From: PALSA-505 sp963699015
GTDB taxonomy: Bacteria; Actinomycetota; Actinomycetes; Streptosporangiales; Streptosporangiaceae
Direction of reading: 5' to 3'
Assembly: GCA_963699015.1 (NCBI GenBank)
Contig: CAVOSX010000001.1
Coordinates: forward strand, 620,001 to 684,000
DNA length: 64,000 bases
Shown: piece by piece, positions 50,693 to 60,500 of the stretch
Layout: every line of letters begins with the position of its first letter
How positions within the stretch are numbered: the stretch's first letter is position 1
The notes under the pieces: model-generated
What the model saw: only the letters and a program-made list of their open reading frames with translations
Told to the model about the DNA's origin: nothing
Databases searched by the model: none
Made by a program: the position numbers and the translations under genes

Positions 50693-51641
50693 GGACCCTC
50701 CTCACCGGTCGCAGCGCTGGGTTGCCGATCTCGTCGAAGGCGTAGTTGAGCAGGGCGAACGCCGCGCCCAGCAGGGCGATGCAGGCGCCGGGCACGATCG
50801 CCCACAGCGGCTGGCCGGTCTGCAGCGCAGCGTTGTTCTGCGCCCAGTAGAGCATCGTCCCCCAGCTCTGCGTGTTGGGGTCGCCGAGGCCGATGAACTG
50901 CAGGCTGGAGGCGAACAGCACGGCATACAGCGCATTGGTCAGGAAGCTCGCCACGATCAGCGAGGTCATGGTGGGGATGACCTCCACCACGATGATGTAG
51001 AGCTTGCGCTCGCCGCGTACCCGGGCCGCCTCCAGGTAGTCCCGGCTGCGCAGCGAAAGCGCCTGCGAGCGCAGCTGGCGCGCGGTGTACGACCAGCTGG
51101 TGACGGTGATCACCAGGATCAGCACCAGCGTGCTGCCGCCGTGCAGGTAGCCGGCGATCACGATCAGCAGCGGGAACAGCGGGATGACCAGCAGCACGTC
51201 GGTCAGCAGGCTCAGCGAGCCGTCCGCAAAGCCGCCGAGGTAGGCGGCGGCCACGCCGATCAGGACCGCTATCGCGGTCGCGCCAAGGCCGATCGCGAAC
51301 GCCAGGATCATCACGTTCCTGGTGCCCCAGATCACCTGGGCGAACATGTCCTGCCCGTACGCCGTCGTGCCGAGCAGGTGGGCGGTCGACGGGCCCAGCC
51401 GCGGGGCATAGGCGTCCGCGCTCGGGCTGTCCTTGGCCAGCACGCCCGGGAAGATCGAGACGAACAGGAAGACGGCCAGCAGCGCGGCGCCCACGGTCGC
51501 CTTGCGGTTCGTGCGCACCGCCCGGCCGATCCGGGCCAGCGCGTGGCTGCCGGGCAGCCGGGACCGCGGGGTGCCGACGGTACCCTGCTCCTGGCCTGGC
51601 TGGCCGAGCGTGGTGGAGACGCTCGACAACGGCATCGACAT
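50673..51641 (-). CDS. Opp/Dpp-type ABC permease (OppC-like), sugar locus
   Basis: 322 residues, six helices after a long cytoplasmic N-terminus of about 45 residues. LGTTAYGQDMFAQVIWGTRN and the contact loop SRDYLEAARVRGERK are diagnostic. The C-terminal ALLNYAFDEIGNPALRP replaces the common GDGLRDALDP but holds the same position. It overlaps the OppD-like gene by 20 bp. Confidence 0.93.
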   Translation of the reverse strand: MSMPLSSVSTTLGQPGQEQGTVGTPRSRLPGSHALARIGRAVRTNRKATVGAALLAVFLFVSIFPGVLAKDSPSADAYAPRLGPSTAHLLGTTAYGQDMFAQVIWGTRNVMILAFAIGLGATAIAVLIGVAAAYLGGFADGSLSLLTDVLLVIPLFPLLIVIAGYLHGGSTLVLILVITVTSWSYTARQLRSQALSLRSRDYLEAARVRGERKLYIIVVEVIPTMTSLIVASFLTNALYAVLFASSLQFIGLGDPNTQSWGTMLYWAQNNAALQTGQPLWAIVPGACIALLGAAFALLNYAFDEIGNPALRPVRRVRGQRAS

Positions 51642-51643
51642 GG

Positions 51644-52630
51644 CTACCTCGCCGTCCTGGTCCGCGGGTCCAGCAGCGCGGTCGCGATGTCGGCCAGCAG
51701 GATCGCCACCAGCACCGCCACCGTGATGAGCAGGAACAGGGCCTGCATCAGCGGGAAGTCTTCGCCCTGCACCGCCTGCAGCAGCATGAAGCCGACCCCG
51801 GGGTAGTTGAACACGTACTCGATCAGGATGGCCCCGCTGACCACGAAGCCCAGCGACATGGCGAAGCCGGTGAGGTTGGGCAGGATCGCGTTACGGGCCG
51901 CGTAGTTGACCATGATCCGCCGGCCCGGCAGCCCCTTGGCCCGGGCCATCCGCACGTAGTCCTCGGCCAGCGTGGTGATCATCGTGTTCCGCATGGTCAG
52001 GATCCACGTGCCGATCGTGGTGATCAGGAGCGCGGCCGCGGGCAGGATGGCGTGCTCGATGATGTCCCCGAAGTAGCTCAGCGAGAGCGAGGGGGTATCG
52101 GTCGATACGTTGTAGCCGCCCACGTAGGGCAGCCAGTGCAGGGTGATCCCGAAGATCAGCACGAGCACCATGCCCATCCAGAAGTACGGGATCGCCGAGG
52201 TGATCACGAAGACCGGCGGCAGGACGCTGTCCAGCTTCCCGCCGCGGCGCCAGGCGGAGACGATGCCGAGCCCGGTGCCGAGCACGAAGGCGAGCACCGT
52301 GGTCACGCCCACCAGGCCCACCGTCCACCAGATCGCCCCGCCGATGACCGAGCTGACCGACTTCGGGTAGAAGTCCAGCGAGATCCCGAAGTTGAACGTC
52401 AGCACCTGGTGCAGGTAGGTGAAGTACTGCTCGATCAGCGTCTTGTGCGTGTTGATCCCGAACAGGATGTCCAGGGCCTTCAGCGTCTGCGGGGTGAGCT
52501 GGCCGTGGAACTTGGCCAGCATCGCGAGCGCGGGGTTGCCCGGCATCAGCCGCGGCAGCAGGAAGTTGATGGTCAGCGCGGCCCACAGCGTGAACACGAA
52601 GAAGCCCAGGCGGCGCAGCGCGTACCTCAA
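51644..52630 (-). CDS. Opp/Dpp-type ABC permease (OppB-like), sugar locus
   Basis: 328 residues. It starts MRYALRRLGFFVFTLWAAL; FGINTHKTLIEQYFTYLHQ and the contact loop EDYVRMARAKGLPGRRI follow. The two ATPases, two permeases and the upstream binding protein make a full importer. It starts about 66 bases after the intercistronic hairpin that follows the binding-protein gene. Confidence 0.94.
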   Translation of the reverse strand: MRYALRRLGFFVFTLWAALTINFLLPRLMPGNPALAMLAKFHGQLTPQTLKALDILFGINTHKTLIEQYFTYLHQVLTFNFGISLDFYPKSVSSVIGGAIWWTVGLVGVTTVLAFVLGTGLGIVSAWRRGGKLDSVLPPVFVITSAIPYFWMGMVLVLIFGITLHWLPYVGGYNVSTDTPSLSLSYFGDIIEHAILPAAALLITTIGTWILTMRNTMITTLAEDYVRMARAKGLPGRRIMVNYAARNAILPNLTGFAMSLGFVVSGAILIEYVFNYPGVGFMLLQAVQGEDFPLMQALFLLITVAVLVAILLADIATALLDPRTRTAR

Positions 52631-52695
52631 GCTCGTCTCCTGGTCGTCATGGTCGGCTCCTTACCCCGCTTCGTACCCCGGTCCGGACCGGAGTA

Positions 52696-52731
52696 GTGCG
52701 TGCCCGGGGCAGCGGCGCCCCGGGCACGCAC
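52696..52731 (-). promoter_or_regulatory. Perfect 15-bp hairpin between binding-protein and permease genes
   Basis: GTGCGTGCCCGGGGC (52696-52710) and GCCCCGGGCACGCAC (52717-52731) flank a 6-base loop just after the solute-binding gene's stop. No T tract follows on the minus strand. It likely protects the binding-protein message end or partly terminates transcription, giving excess binding protein. Confidence 0.65.
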
Positions 52732-52736
52732 CGCGG

Positions 52737-54434
52737 TCACTTGCCCTGGAGGTTCAGCAGCACCTGCTCCATGTCCGGGTAGGCGTAGGCCGCCGGCTGC
52801 GCGTACGGGTTACCGGGGGTGGGCCATCCGGTCAGTGACGTGGTGTCGTACTGGAACCAGTCCACCGCTTCCACGACCGGGATCACGGGCACCTGGGTCA
52901 GCATGACCTGCTCCAGCTTGCTGACGATCGCATGCTGGTCCGACACGCTGGTGGTCGCGGCGTACTGGTGCAGCAGCTGGTCGGTGGCCGAGTTGCTGTA
53001 CCGCTCCCAGTTGGTGGCGGCGGTCTTGCCGATCGGGGCCGTGTTGGCCGAGTCCAGCCAGGACCTCAGCTCGTAGTAGGGACCCGGGCCGAAGGTCTGC
53101 TGGTCGTTGTAGGCGAGCTGGTACTTGCCGGAGAAGAGCGCGGCGTCGAAGTCGGTGCTCGACAGGTTGTCCGGCGTGATCTGGATGCCGATCGCCTTGA
53201 GGTTCTGCTGGATCACCTGCATCGAGGCCACCCAGTCGGAGAAGTCGCCGACGTTGATGACGCTGAAGGAGAGCTTCTGGCCCTTCGAGTTCGTCATGAT
53301 CCCGCCGGCGCCCGGCTTGAAGCCGGCCGAGGCCAGCAGCTGCTTGGCTTTCGCCGGGTTGAAGGAGTAGTTGTACTTGGTGGTCAGCGAGCTGTTAAGC
53401 CAGCTGTTGAAGGTCGGCGTGGTGACATCGGCCTGGTTGGCGGGCGGCTCGTACCCGGATTCGCCGATCGAGGAGACCTTCGCCCTGTCGATCGCGTACG
53501 ACATGGCCTGGCGGACCTTGACGTTCGACAGCAGCGGGTTGGTCAGGTTCGGGATCAGGGAGACGCTCACGGTCGGCGGGAACCAGTAGTGGAAGTTCGG
53601 GTTCTTGGAGGTGTAGAAGGTCTTGATCGCCGGGATGTACTGCGACCCCCACTGCGCCTGGCCGCTCGCCAGCTGGTCGTTGGCCGTGTTGTTCGACGTG
53701 AACGCCGGGTACTGGATCTTCGCGATGTGCGGCTTGCCTGGCTGCCAGTAGTGCGGGTTAGCGGTGTAGGTGATGTTGGCGCTGGTGCACGGGTTCACCG
53801 CGAAGGGGCCGGTGCCCACCGGGTGGCTGTCGGGGTAGGCCACCGGGTTCGCGATCTTCGACCAGATCGCCTTGGGTACGATCGGCGTCTGGTCGGCGAT
53901 GTAGTAGAAGTAAGGCACGCCGGGGTGCTTGAAGGTCATCGTCACCTGGTTGGAGCCGGTCTGGGTGACGCTCGACAGCACCGACCACACTCCGGTCAGG
54001 TCCAGGGCGGAGTGCTGCTTGATCAGGTCGAAGGTGTAGACAACGTCGGCCGCGCTCATTGGCGAGCCGTTGTTGAACTTGACGCCCTTGCGGATAGTAA
54101 ATGTGATCGACTTGTTACCCGAGCCCCACTTCCAGGACGTGGCGAGAAGCGGCGTGGCCTTGCCGTTCTGCAACGGGTTGATATACACCAGCGGCTCGTA
54201 GACAAAGCCCTGGGACAAGAAGGCGACCGACCCGTTGAACGGGTTGAAGCCGCAGGTCCAGAGGGCGCCGGCCTCGTTGGAGATGGTCACGGTGCCTTTG
54301 GCCGTACTGCCGCTGTTGCTGTTGCTGTTGCTGTTGCTGCTAGCACTGTTGTTGCTGCTGGAGCCACCGCAGGCGGCTGCGAGCAGGCTGATGCTAGCGG
54401 CGAGGATGATTCCGAATCTGCCGAAGCGTCTCAT
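52737..54434 (-). CDS. ABC transporter solute-binding lipoprotein, family 5, sugar locus
   Basis: 565 residues. The signal peptide ends LLAAAC with Cys at about residue 22, then a Ser/Asn repeat linker. Family 5 features are ITFTIRKGVKFNNGSPMS, NVKVRQAMSYAIDRAKVSS and LAYNDQQTFGPGPYYELRSW. The start overlaps the ROK kinase stop (ATGA). By context the ligand is expected to be a chitosan- or chitin-derived oligosaccharide, although the fold alone would suggest peptides. Confidence 0.93.
   Translation of the reverse strand: MRRFGRFGIILAASISLLAAACGGSSSNNSASSNSNSNSNSGSTAKGTVTISNEAGALWTCGFNPFNGSVAFLSQGFVYEPLVYINPLQNGKATPLLATSWKWGSGNKSITFTIRKGVKFNNGSPMSAADVVYTFDLIKQHSALDLTGVWSVLSSVTQTGSNQVTMTFKHPGVPYFYYIADQTPIVPKAIWSKIANPVAYPDSHPVGTGPFAVNPCTSANITYTANPHYWQPGKPHIAKIQYPAFTSNNTANDQLASGQAQWGSQYIPAIKTFYTSKNPNFHYWFPPTVSVSLIPNLTNPLLSNVKVRQAMSYAIDRAKVSSIGESGYEPPANQADVTTPTFNSWLNSSLTTKYNYSFNPAKAKQLLASAGFKPGAGGIMTNSKGQKLSFSVINVGDFSDWVASMQVIQQNLKAIGIQITPDNLSSTDFDAALFSGKYQLAYNDQQTFGPGPYYELRSWLDSANTAPIGKTAATNWERYSNSATDQLLHQYAATTSVSDQHAIVSKLEQVMLTQVPVIPVVEAVDWFQYDTTSLTGWPTPGNPYAQPAAYAYPDMEQVLLNLQGK
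54313..54336. repeat. CTGTTG hexanucleotide repeat
   Basis: Four perfect copies of CTGTTG (further imperfect copies follow) encode the Asn-Ser repeat linker just after the lipidated Cys of the binding protein. The run is prone to slippage, but changes would stay in frame in six-base steps. Confidence 0.7.
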
Positions 54435-55438
54435 GGCATTAGTCCTTCTTTTTGTTTTGCACTGTTCAGCGCCCGCTCGGGGCCGTGCCTGCCGTCCACG
54501 TGTGCCGTGACTGTACCCGTTCGGACCTGCGCCTGTGCCGCCTCCACGGCCAGCGCGATCGCGCCGATCAGCGGAGCGTCGAAAGGGAATTCGGCCAGGA
54601 CCAGCTCGGGCGGGAAGGGGACGCCCGCCCGCAGTGCCTGGTCCAGGCCGGGACGGAGACGTTCCCAGGAGCCCGTCATCCCGCCGCCCACGGCGATCCG
54701 CATCGGGTCGATGCCGTTCGCCAGGTTGACCAGGTGAAAGGCGAGCTCAGCGACAAACTCATCGATGACATCATCCAGTGCCTGGTTGCCGGCGCTGGCC
54801 TCGAACGCCTCGGCGGCGGTGAGTTCCCGCGCCGAGCCCATGGCGGTGGTGGCCCGCCTGGCCAGTGCCTTGGCGCTGACCATCCACTCCAGCGGGACAC
54901 GGCGCTCCAGCGGCAGCCCGACGTCGCTGACGGCGCGCAGGTTGTAGCCGATCTCGCCGGCCGCGCCGTTGCGGCCCGCCAGCACCCGGCCGCCGGTCAC
55001 GATCGCGACGGACAGCCCGGTGCCGAGATTCAGGTATACGGCTGGATCGCAGCCCCTGAGCGCACCCCAGGTCGCCTCGGCGCCGGCGGCCGCCTTGGCG
55101 TCGGTGGCCATCCGCACCTGCGCGCCGGGGAAGGCGGCGCGAAGCTCGCGGCCGAGGGGCAGGTCGTCCCAGCCTGCGATGGCCGGCGCGAGCTCGACGC
55201 GATCATCGAACGGTATCCCGAAGGTAGAGACCCCTACCGCCGCCAGGTGCGGGTTGCTCACCTGGCCGAGAAGATCTCTGGCAGCGCCGACGCCCCGCTG
55301 GAAAGCCGCGCGGGCGCCGAGTTCACCGGCGCTGTCCACCGTGGCCGAGGCCAGCCTGCGTCCGCTGGGATCGGCCATGGCAACGGCAATCTTGGTGCCG
55401 CCGAAGTCGATCGCGAGCAGGACGGTGGTGGTGCTCAT
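54431..55438 (-). CDS. ROK-family sugar kinase
   Basis: 335 residues. The ATP-binding motif LLAIDFGGTKIAVAMAD and the catalytic Asp in RMATDAKAAAGAE are present, with NLGTGLSVAIVTGG following. The zinc-binding CxCGxxGC sequence normal for ROK glucokinases is absent after GEIGYNLRAVSD, so this is a divergent member. It is the first gene of the sugar operon; its start is about 30 bp from a predicted ROK operator. It may phosphorylate GlcN, GlcNAc or glucose. Confidence 0.88.
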   Translation of the reverse strand: MSTTTVLLAIDFGGTKIAVAMADPSGRRLASATVDSAGELGARAAFQRGVGAARDLLGQVSNPHLAAVGVSTFGIPFDDRVELAPAIAGWDDLPLGRELRAAFPGAQVRMATDAKAAAGAEATWGALRGCDPAVYLNLGTGLSVAIVTGGRVLAGRNGAAGEIGYNLRAVSDVGLPLERRVPLEWMVSAKALARRATTAMGSARELTAAEAFEASAGNQALDDVIDEFVAELAFHLVNLANGIDPMRIAVGGGMTGSWERLRPGLDQALRAGVPFPPELVLAEFPFDAPLIGAIALAVEAAQAQVRTGTVTAHVDGRHGPERALNSAKQKEGLMP

Positions 55439-55467
55439 GCTGTGCCGATTCCTCCGTACATGAGATA

Positions 55468-55486
55468 GTTAGGACAGTATCCAAAC
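55468..55486. promoter_or_regulatory. ROK operator, site 1
   Basis: GTTAGGACAGTATCCAAAC, matching site 2 at 18 of 19 positions and lying just upstream of the kinase start. Confidence 0.7.
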
Positions 55487-55743
55487 TATGTCTCGCGGAC
55501 AAGGAATCCCGCTGGCTGACGTGGCCTGATGACATCCTCGCCGGCGACGGTAGACCCGCGATTGGCGGCAGGTCAAGCCGCCGGCCGGGCAGCAGCGGGG
55601 GAGCGCGGCGCGGCCTGTGCGGGGTTCGGCGCGGCCGGCGCGGCCGGCGGGGCCGCCACGGCCGGATCCGGTCACGGCGCGGCCGCGGTCGGTGCGGGGC
55701 TGGCGGCGGCGGACATGCGGGACCGATCCTTCCCGAGCAGTTA

Positions 55744-55762
55744 GTTAGGACAGTATCCTAAC
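55744..55762. promoter_or_regulatory. ROK operator, site 2
   Basis: GTTAGGACAGTATCCTAAC, a perfect palindrome with 7-base arms and a 5-base centre, upstream of the repressor gene. Probable autoregulatory site. Confidence 0.75.
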
Positions 55763-55847
55763 TATGTGTGCGGCACAAGGATGCGAATTGACTAACTCCC
55801 GTGCCATTCTCGGGGTAGAACGAGAGATCATGGAGCAGGAGGTGGCC

Positions 55848-57143
55848 GTGACAGCACTGTCATCCGGCGTCCCGGGCGGCGTGGTAGCCGAACTGCCTGA
55901 CGTCGGCCCGCAGGCACGCGGCGCCGGGGGAGCGATCGGCAGGAGCGGACCGAGCGGCAGCATATCGGCCGCGCGCCCGCCGCTGATCCGTGCGCTCAAC
56001 GAGCAGCTGCTTCTCGAGCACATCCGCACCCTCGGCCCGTGCTCGCGCGCCGAGCTGGCCCGGGCGTCCGGGCTGTCCAAGCCGACCGTGTCGCTGGCAC
56101 TGGGCAACGTGGAGCGAGCGGGACTGGTGCAGGCAGCGGGGCAGCGCACCGGGGTGCCCGGCCGGTCCGCCCTGCTGTACGAGATCCGGCCGGACGCCGG
56201 GCTGGTGCTCGGCCTCGACATCGGGCACGAGTACGTCAGGGGCGCGCTCGCTGACCTGGCAGGCGAGGTCAGGGCCCGGTCCACGCTGCGCACCCGCGCC
56301 ACCAGCGTCCGCGGCCGGGTGGCCGACCTGGTCCGGCTCGGCGACGTGGTGTGCGATGAGGCCGGCGTCGCCAGGTCCGCCATCACCCAGACCGTCATCG
56401 GCAGCCCGGGTGTCTATGACCCCAGCAAGAACACCATGACGCTGACCGGCGGGCTCACCGGCTGGGACCGGCCTGCCGTCCTCGCCGGGCTGCGGGCCGC
56501 GTTCGGCGAGGACGTGGTGATCGAGAACGACGTGGACGCCGAGGCGCTGGCCGAGCACGCGCTCGGCCACGGCCGGAACGTCAGCGACTTCGCGTTCGTC
56601 CACGTCGGCACCGGCATCGGCATGGGGCTGGTGCTCGGCGGCCAGTTGCGCCGCGGCGTGCACGGGGTGGCCGGCGAGATCGCCTACATGCCGCTATCGG
56701 AGGGATCCGGCGCCGACGCGAGCGACGCCCGCAAGCGCGGTGAGTTCGAGGCCGCCGCGGCGGCCGCCGCGGTCGTCCGGGCGGCCCGCAAGGCCGGAAT
56801 CCGCGGGCCGGTAACCGCGCGCCGGGTGTTCGACGCCGCGGCCCGGGGAGACGACCGCGCGACCGCGGTGGTCGCCGAGGAGGCACGGCTGGTCGCCAAG
56901 GCGATCTGCGTGGTGATCACGGTCGTGGATCCCGAGCTGATCGTCCTGGGCGGCGGCATCGGCCAGGCGCCGGGGTTCGCCGACGCGGTCAGCGCCCAGC
57001 TGCAGACCATGGCTCCGGTCCGGCCTCCGGTCCGGGTCAGCGCGCTCGGGTCGGACGCCGTCGTCCACGGCTGCCTGGCCGCCGGCAGCGACCTGGCCTG
57101 GAAGCGGCTGATGGCCGCGCTGCCCACCGGCACGCCCGCCTAG
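55848..57143 (+). CDS. ROK-family transcriptional repressor (CsnR/NagC type)
   Basis: About 431 residues. An N-terminal winged helix (LIRALNEQLLLEHIRTLGPC followed by SRAELARASGLSKPTVSLAL) precedes a ROK sugar-binding domain (LGLDIGHEYVRGALADL, VIENDVDAEALAEHALGHG, VHVGTGIGMGLVLGG, LIVLGGGIGQAPG). The zinc CxCGxxGC motif is missing, as in the kinase. GTG 55848 has AGGAGG 5 bases upstream; earlier in-frame starts lack one. It is expected to bind the three palindromes nearby and release on binding an amino sugar. Confidence 0.9.
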   Translation: MTALSSGVPGGVVAELPDVGPQARGAGGAIGRSGPSGSISAARPPLIRALNEQLLLEHIRTLGPCSRAELARASGLSKPTVSLALGNVERAGLVQAAGQRTGVPGRSALLYEIRPDAGLVLGLDIGHEYVRGALADLAGEVRARSTLRTRATSVRGRVADLVRLGDVVCDEAGVARSAITQTVIGSPGVYDPSKNTMTLTGGLTGWDRPAVLAGLRAAFGEDVVIENDVDAEALAEHALGHGRNVSDFAFVHVGTGIGMGLVLGGQLRRGVHGVAGEIAYMPLSEGSGADASDARKRGEFEAAAAAAAVVRAARKAGIRGPVTARRVFDAAARGDDRATAVVAEEARLVAKAICVVITVVDPELIVLGGGIGQAPGFADAVSAQLQTMAPVRPPVRVSALGSDAVVHGCLAAGSDLAWKRLMAALPTGTPA

Positions 57144-57534
57144 CCGAACCGGCCAGCCTGGGCCGCGGCGCCCGCCCGGCGCCGGCCGTCCCGGCGGCGT
57201 CCGGGCAGGATGGCCAAGCATCGGGAGCCACCACATGGCTGACTCTTCGCCGTGACGGGCGCGCGCCGTCCGCCGTGACCGGAGGCCGCCACCGGCGATC
57301 CTCAGTTTGCCCGAGAGCGACCGGAGGGCTTGACGGCTGAGGCGGATTCTGATCGGGTGGTTTGGAAACTATACAAACTAATGCGCCTGCGGGAGGGTGG
57401 CGCTCGCTGCTGCGGTCTTCGCGCCCTGGTAAGCGAGCCGGCCCGCCGCGCGAGGGCGATGACGTCGAGTGACGGGGGACGACGAGGCGGAAGTGAGCCG
57501 ATCGCGGCGCAGGGCCGCGGAGAGGAGCACAGCG
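57144..57534. promoter_or_regulatory. Control region of the secreted glycosidase genes
   Basis: About 390 bp. It contains ROK operator site 3 at 57360-57378; the rest holds no gene that can be supported. An open frame continuing upstream of the GH2 start (to 57469) has no ribosome-binding site. Confidence 0.5.
57360..57378. promoter_or_regulatory. ROK operator, site 3
   Basis: GTTTGGAAACTATACAAAC matches site 2 at 14 of 19 positions and the reverse complement of site 1 (GTTTGGATACTGTCCTAAC) at 15 of 19, with the same flanking T.G and CTA. It lies about 155 bases upstream of the GH2 start. Confidence 0.6.
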
Positions 57535-60500
57535 GTGCGATCCACCAGACGAGCCTCCAGCATCCGAGTCACCGCCTGGTCCGCCGCGACCTTAGCGGTA
57601 GCGCTGGCGACGCTGTCCGGCCTTCCGGCCCAGGCCTCACAGGCCGGCCTGGCGCCGGCCGCGGGCCAGGGGAGCGCGGCAAGCCCGTCCCCCGCCACCA
57701 CCGCCCTGGTCAGCGAGGCCACGGCCGCGCTGGCCTCGCCGTCGGATACCGGCGCCAGCGACCTGGTCAATCTGGGCGCAGGCGGCTGGCGGGTGGCCAG
57801 CAGCGCGGCCGCCACCCAGTCCGGCGCCGCGATCTCCAGGCCCCGGTTCAACGCGCGCTCCTGGCTGCCGGTGACTAATGACGACGCCGGCGCGCCGGGC
57901 ACCGAGATCGAGGCGCTGCTGCAGAACGGCGTCTGCCCCGGCGACCCCAGGCTGCACGTGAACCAGGGCAGCGACAGCCGGCAGAGCGTCTTCTACTCCA
58001 CCAACATGAAGAAGTGCTTCGGCTACATGAACCGGATCGGCAAGGTGACCGTGCCGATGTTCGCGGTGCCGTGGTGGTGGCGGACCAACTTCAGCTCGCG
58101 GCTGCGGCCGGGCCGCCGCGCCCAGCTCGTCGTCAACGGTGTCGTCGGCGCGGCCGCGGTGTGGGTGAACGGCCACCGGGTGGCCACCCCGGCCACTGTC
58201 ACCGGCGCCTACACCCGGTTCGCCTTCGACGTCACCGGGCTGCTGCACCGCGGCACGAACACCGTGGCGATCGAGATCCAGCCGAACGACCCGAACAAGA
58301 TGTTCACGCTCGACGACGTGGACTGGAACCAGATCCCGCCGGACAACAACACCGGCATCCAGTTCCCCGTCCAGCTGCAGGTGGCCGGGCCGCTCGCCGA
58401 CGCCAACGCGCACGTGATCGAGCACAACACTCCCGGCCTGACCAGCTCGGCCCTGACCGTGAAGGCCGACATCACGAACTCCTCAGGCGCGGCGGCGCGG
58501 GGCCGGTTCAGCGCGGCGATCGTGGCGCCCGGCCACCGCGGGCCGTCCATCGTGGTCAGCCGCCAGGTCACCGTCCCGGCGCACGCCACGCAGACCGTGA
58601 CGCTGACCCCGGCCGCCTTCCCGGCGCTGCGGATCGCCCGGCCCCAGGTCTGGTGGCCGTACCAGATGGGCGGCCAGCCGCTGTACAGCCTGGTGACGTG
58701 GGTTACCCGGGGCGGGCAGGTGCTGAACTCCACGCACGAGCAGTTCGGCATCAGGACCGTGACCTCCTCCCTCATGGGCAAGTCCCCGAAGGCCCCGGCG
58801 GGCGCGCGGGTGTTCGCCGTCAACGGCAGGCGGTTCGTGGTGCGCGGCGGCGGGTTCTCGCCCAACCTGTTCCTGCACTACACGGCCGCCGACACCGCGC
58901 GGCAGGTGGTGCTGCTGCGCAACCTCGGCGTCAACACCCTCCGGCTGGAGGGCCACCTGATGCCCGATAACTTCTTCGCCCAGATGGACCGGGCCGGGAT
59001 CCTGATCAATGCGGGCTACCAGTGCTGCGACGCCTGGCAGCTGCCGGGCAACGGGAAGGGCGTGACCAAGGCCGACTACCGGGTGCTGCGGCTGTCGGCG
59101 CTGACCTTGGGCCAGCGGCTGCGCAACCACCCGAGCGTGGACAGCTTCCAGTGGAGCGACAACCCGCCCATCCCCCAGCAGGAGAAGGTGTCGCTGGCCG
59201 CCTTCCGCCAGGCGGACTTCGACGACCCGCTCATCTCCTCCGCCGAGTACAACAGCAGTCCGATCCTGGGGCCGTCGGGGGAGAAGGAGGGACCCTACGA
59301 CTGGGTGCCGCCGACCTACTGGTACAACACCACCCGCTACCTGCCGGGGGATTCGACCAGGACCAACGTCGGCGGCGCCTGGGCCTACGACAGCGAGCAG
59401 AGCGCAGGCGACACGGTCCCGACGCTGGACTCGATCAAGCGCTTCATGTCTGCGCACGAGCAGGCCGAGCTGTGGAAGAACCCGAGCTACAACCAGTACC
59501 ACGCCAACTACGAGGGAACCGGGCACCGCGGCTACTCCTTCGGCACGCTGTTCAACTTCGACCAGGCGCTGACCCACCGGTACGGCCCGTGGACCAGCCT
59601 GGCCGGATACGTCAAGAAGGCGCAGCTGCAGAACTACGAGAACACCCGGGCCCAGTTCGAGGCCTACATCGACCACTCGACCAGCAAGCCCACCCCGTCC
59701 ACCGGAACCATCTACTGGCAGGTCAACAAGGGCTGGCCGAGCCTGCTGTGGAACCTCTACAACAGCGACGGCGACCAGGCCGGAGCCTACTTCGGCGCGC
59801 AGGAGGCCAACCGGAGCCTGCACACGTTCTTCGCGCTGGACAGCCACAACGCGGGAGTGGACAACATGACCGGCGCGCGGCAGGCTGGCCTGTCCCTCGA
59901 GGCCCGGGTGTACAGCCTGGCCGGGCGCCGGCTGGAAGACGTGCGAACCGGTCCGTTCGCGCTGGCCAGTCAGCAGGTCCGCAATGACCTGACCCGGCTG
60001 CGGGTGCCGCACGCGACCGCCCCGCCCACCCCGGCCCAGGTCTACTTCGTGCAGCTGCTGCTGCGCCGGCACGGCGCCGTGCTGGACAACAACGTCTACT
60101 GGCTGTCCACCCAGCCCGACGTGCCGAACTGGCGCAAGACCCTGGGCAACCCGCAGGCCACGATGACGTCCTACGCGAACCTGCGCGCGCTGAACTCGCT
60201 GCCCGCGGCGGCGGTGCAGACCCGGGCGGTCACCTCGCGGCAGCACGGGCCGGACGGCGCCGACCTGGTGACCAGGGTGACGATCACCAACACCTCGGCC
60301 GCCCCGACGGTGGCCCTGTTCCTGCGCGCCGACGTGCGCCGCGGCACCCGCGGCGGCGGCGTGCGTGCGGGCAACAGCGAGCTGCGCTCCTCGACGTGGA
60401 ACGGCAACGACATCTCGCTCTGGCCGGGCCAGTCGCAGACGCTGACGGTCAGCTACGACTCGGCGGACCTGCACGGCGCCACCCCCGTGATCAGCCTGTC

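Larger units (their letters stand above)
55439..55847. promoter_or_regulatory. Divergent control region of the sugar locus
   Basis: About 409 bp between the kinase operon and the ROK repressor. Two copies of a roughly 45-bp element (55465-55509 and 55741-55785) each carry the palindrome GTTAGGACAGTATCCWAAC. A TATCCT hexamer inside the second could be a -10 for the repressor. Between them is Ala/Gly-coding DNA (55529-55744) with no convincing gene. Confidence 0.6.

Noticed and set aside
52932..54737. 601-codon plus-strand frame over the third solute-binding gene
   Set aside because: Val/Arg/Gly-rich shadow of the real minus-strand gene.
55529..55744. 71-codon Ala/Gly-rich gene between the two ROK sites
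   Set aside because: No ribosome-binding site, low complexity, no recognisable domain; kept only as part of the duplicated-block finding.
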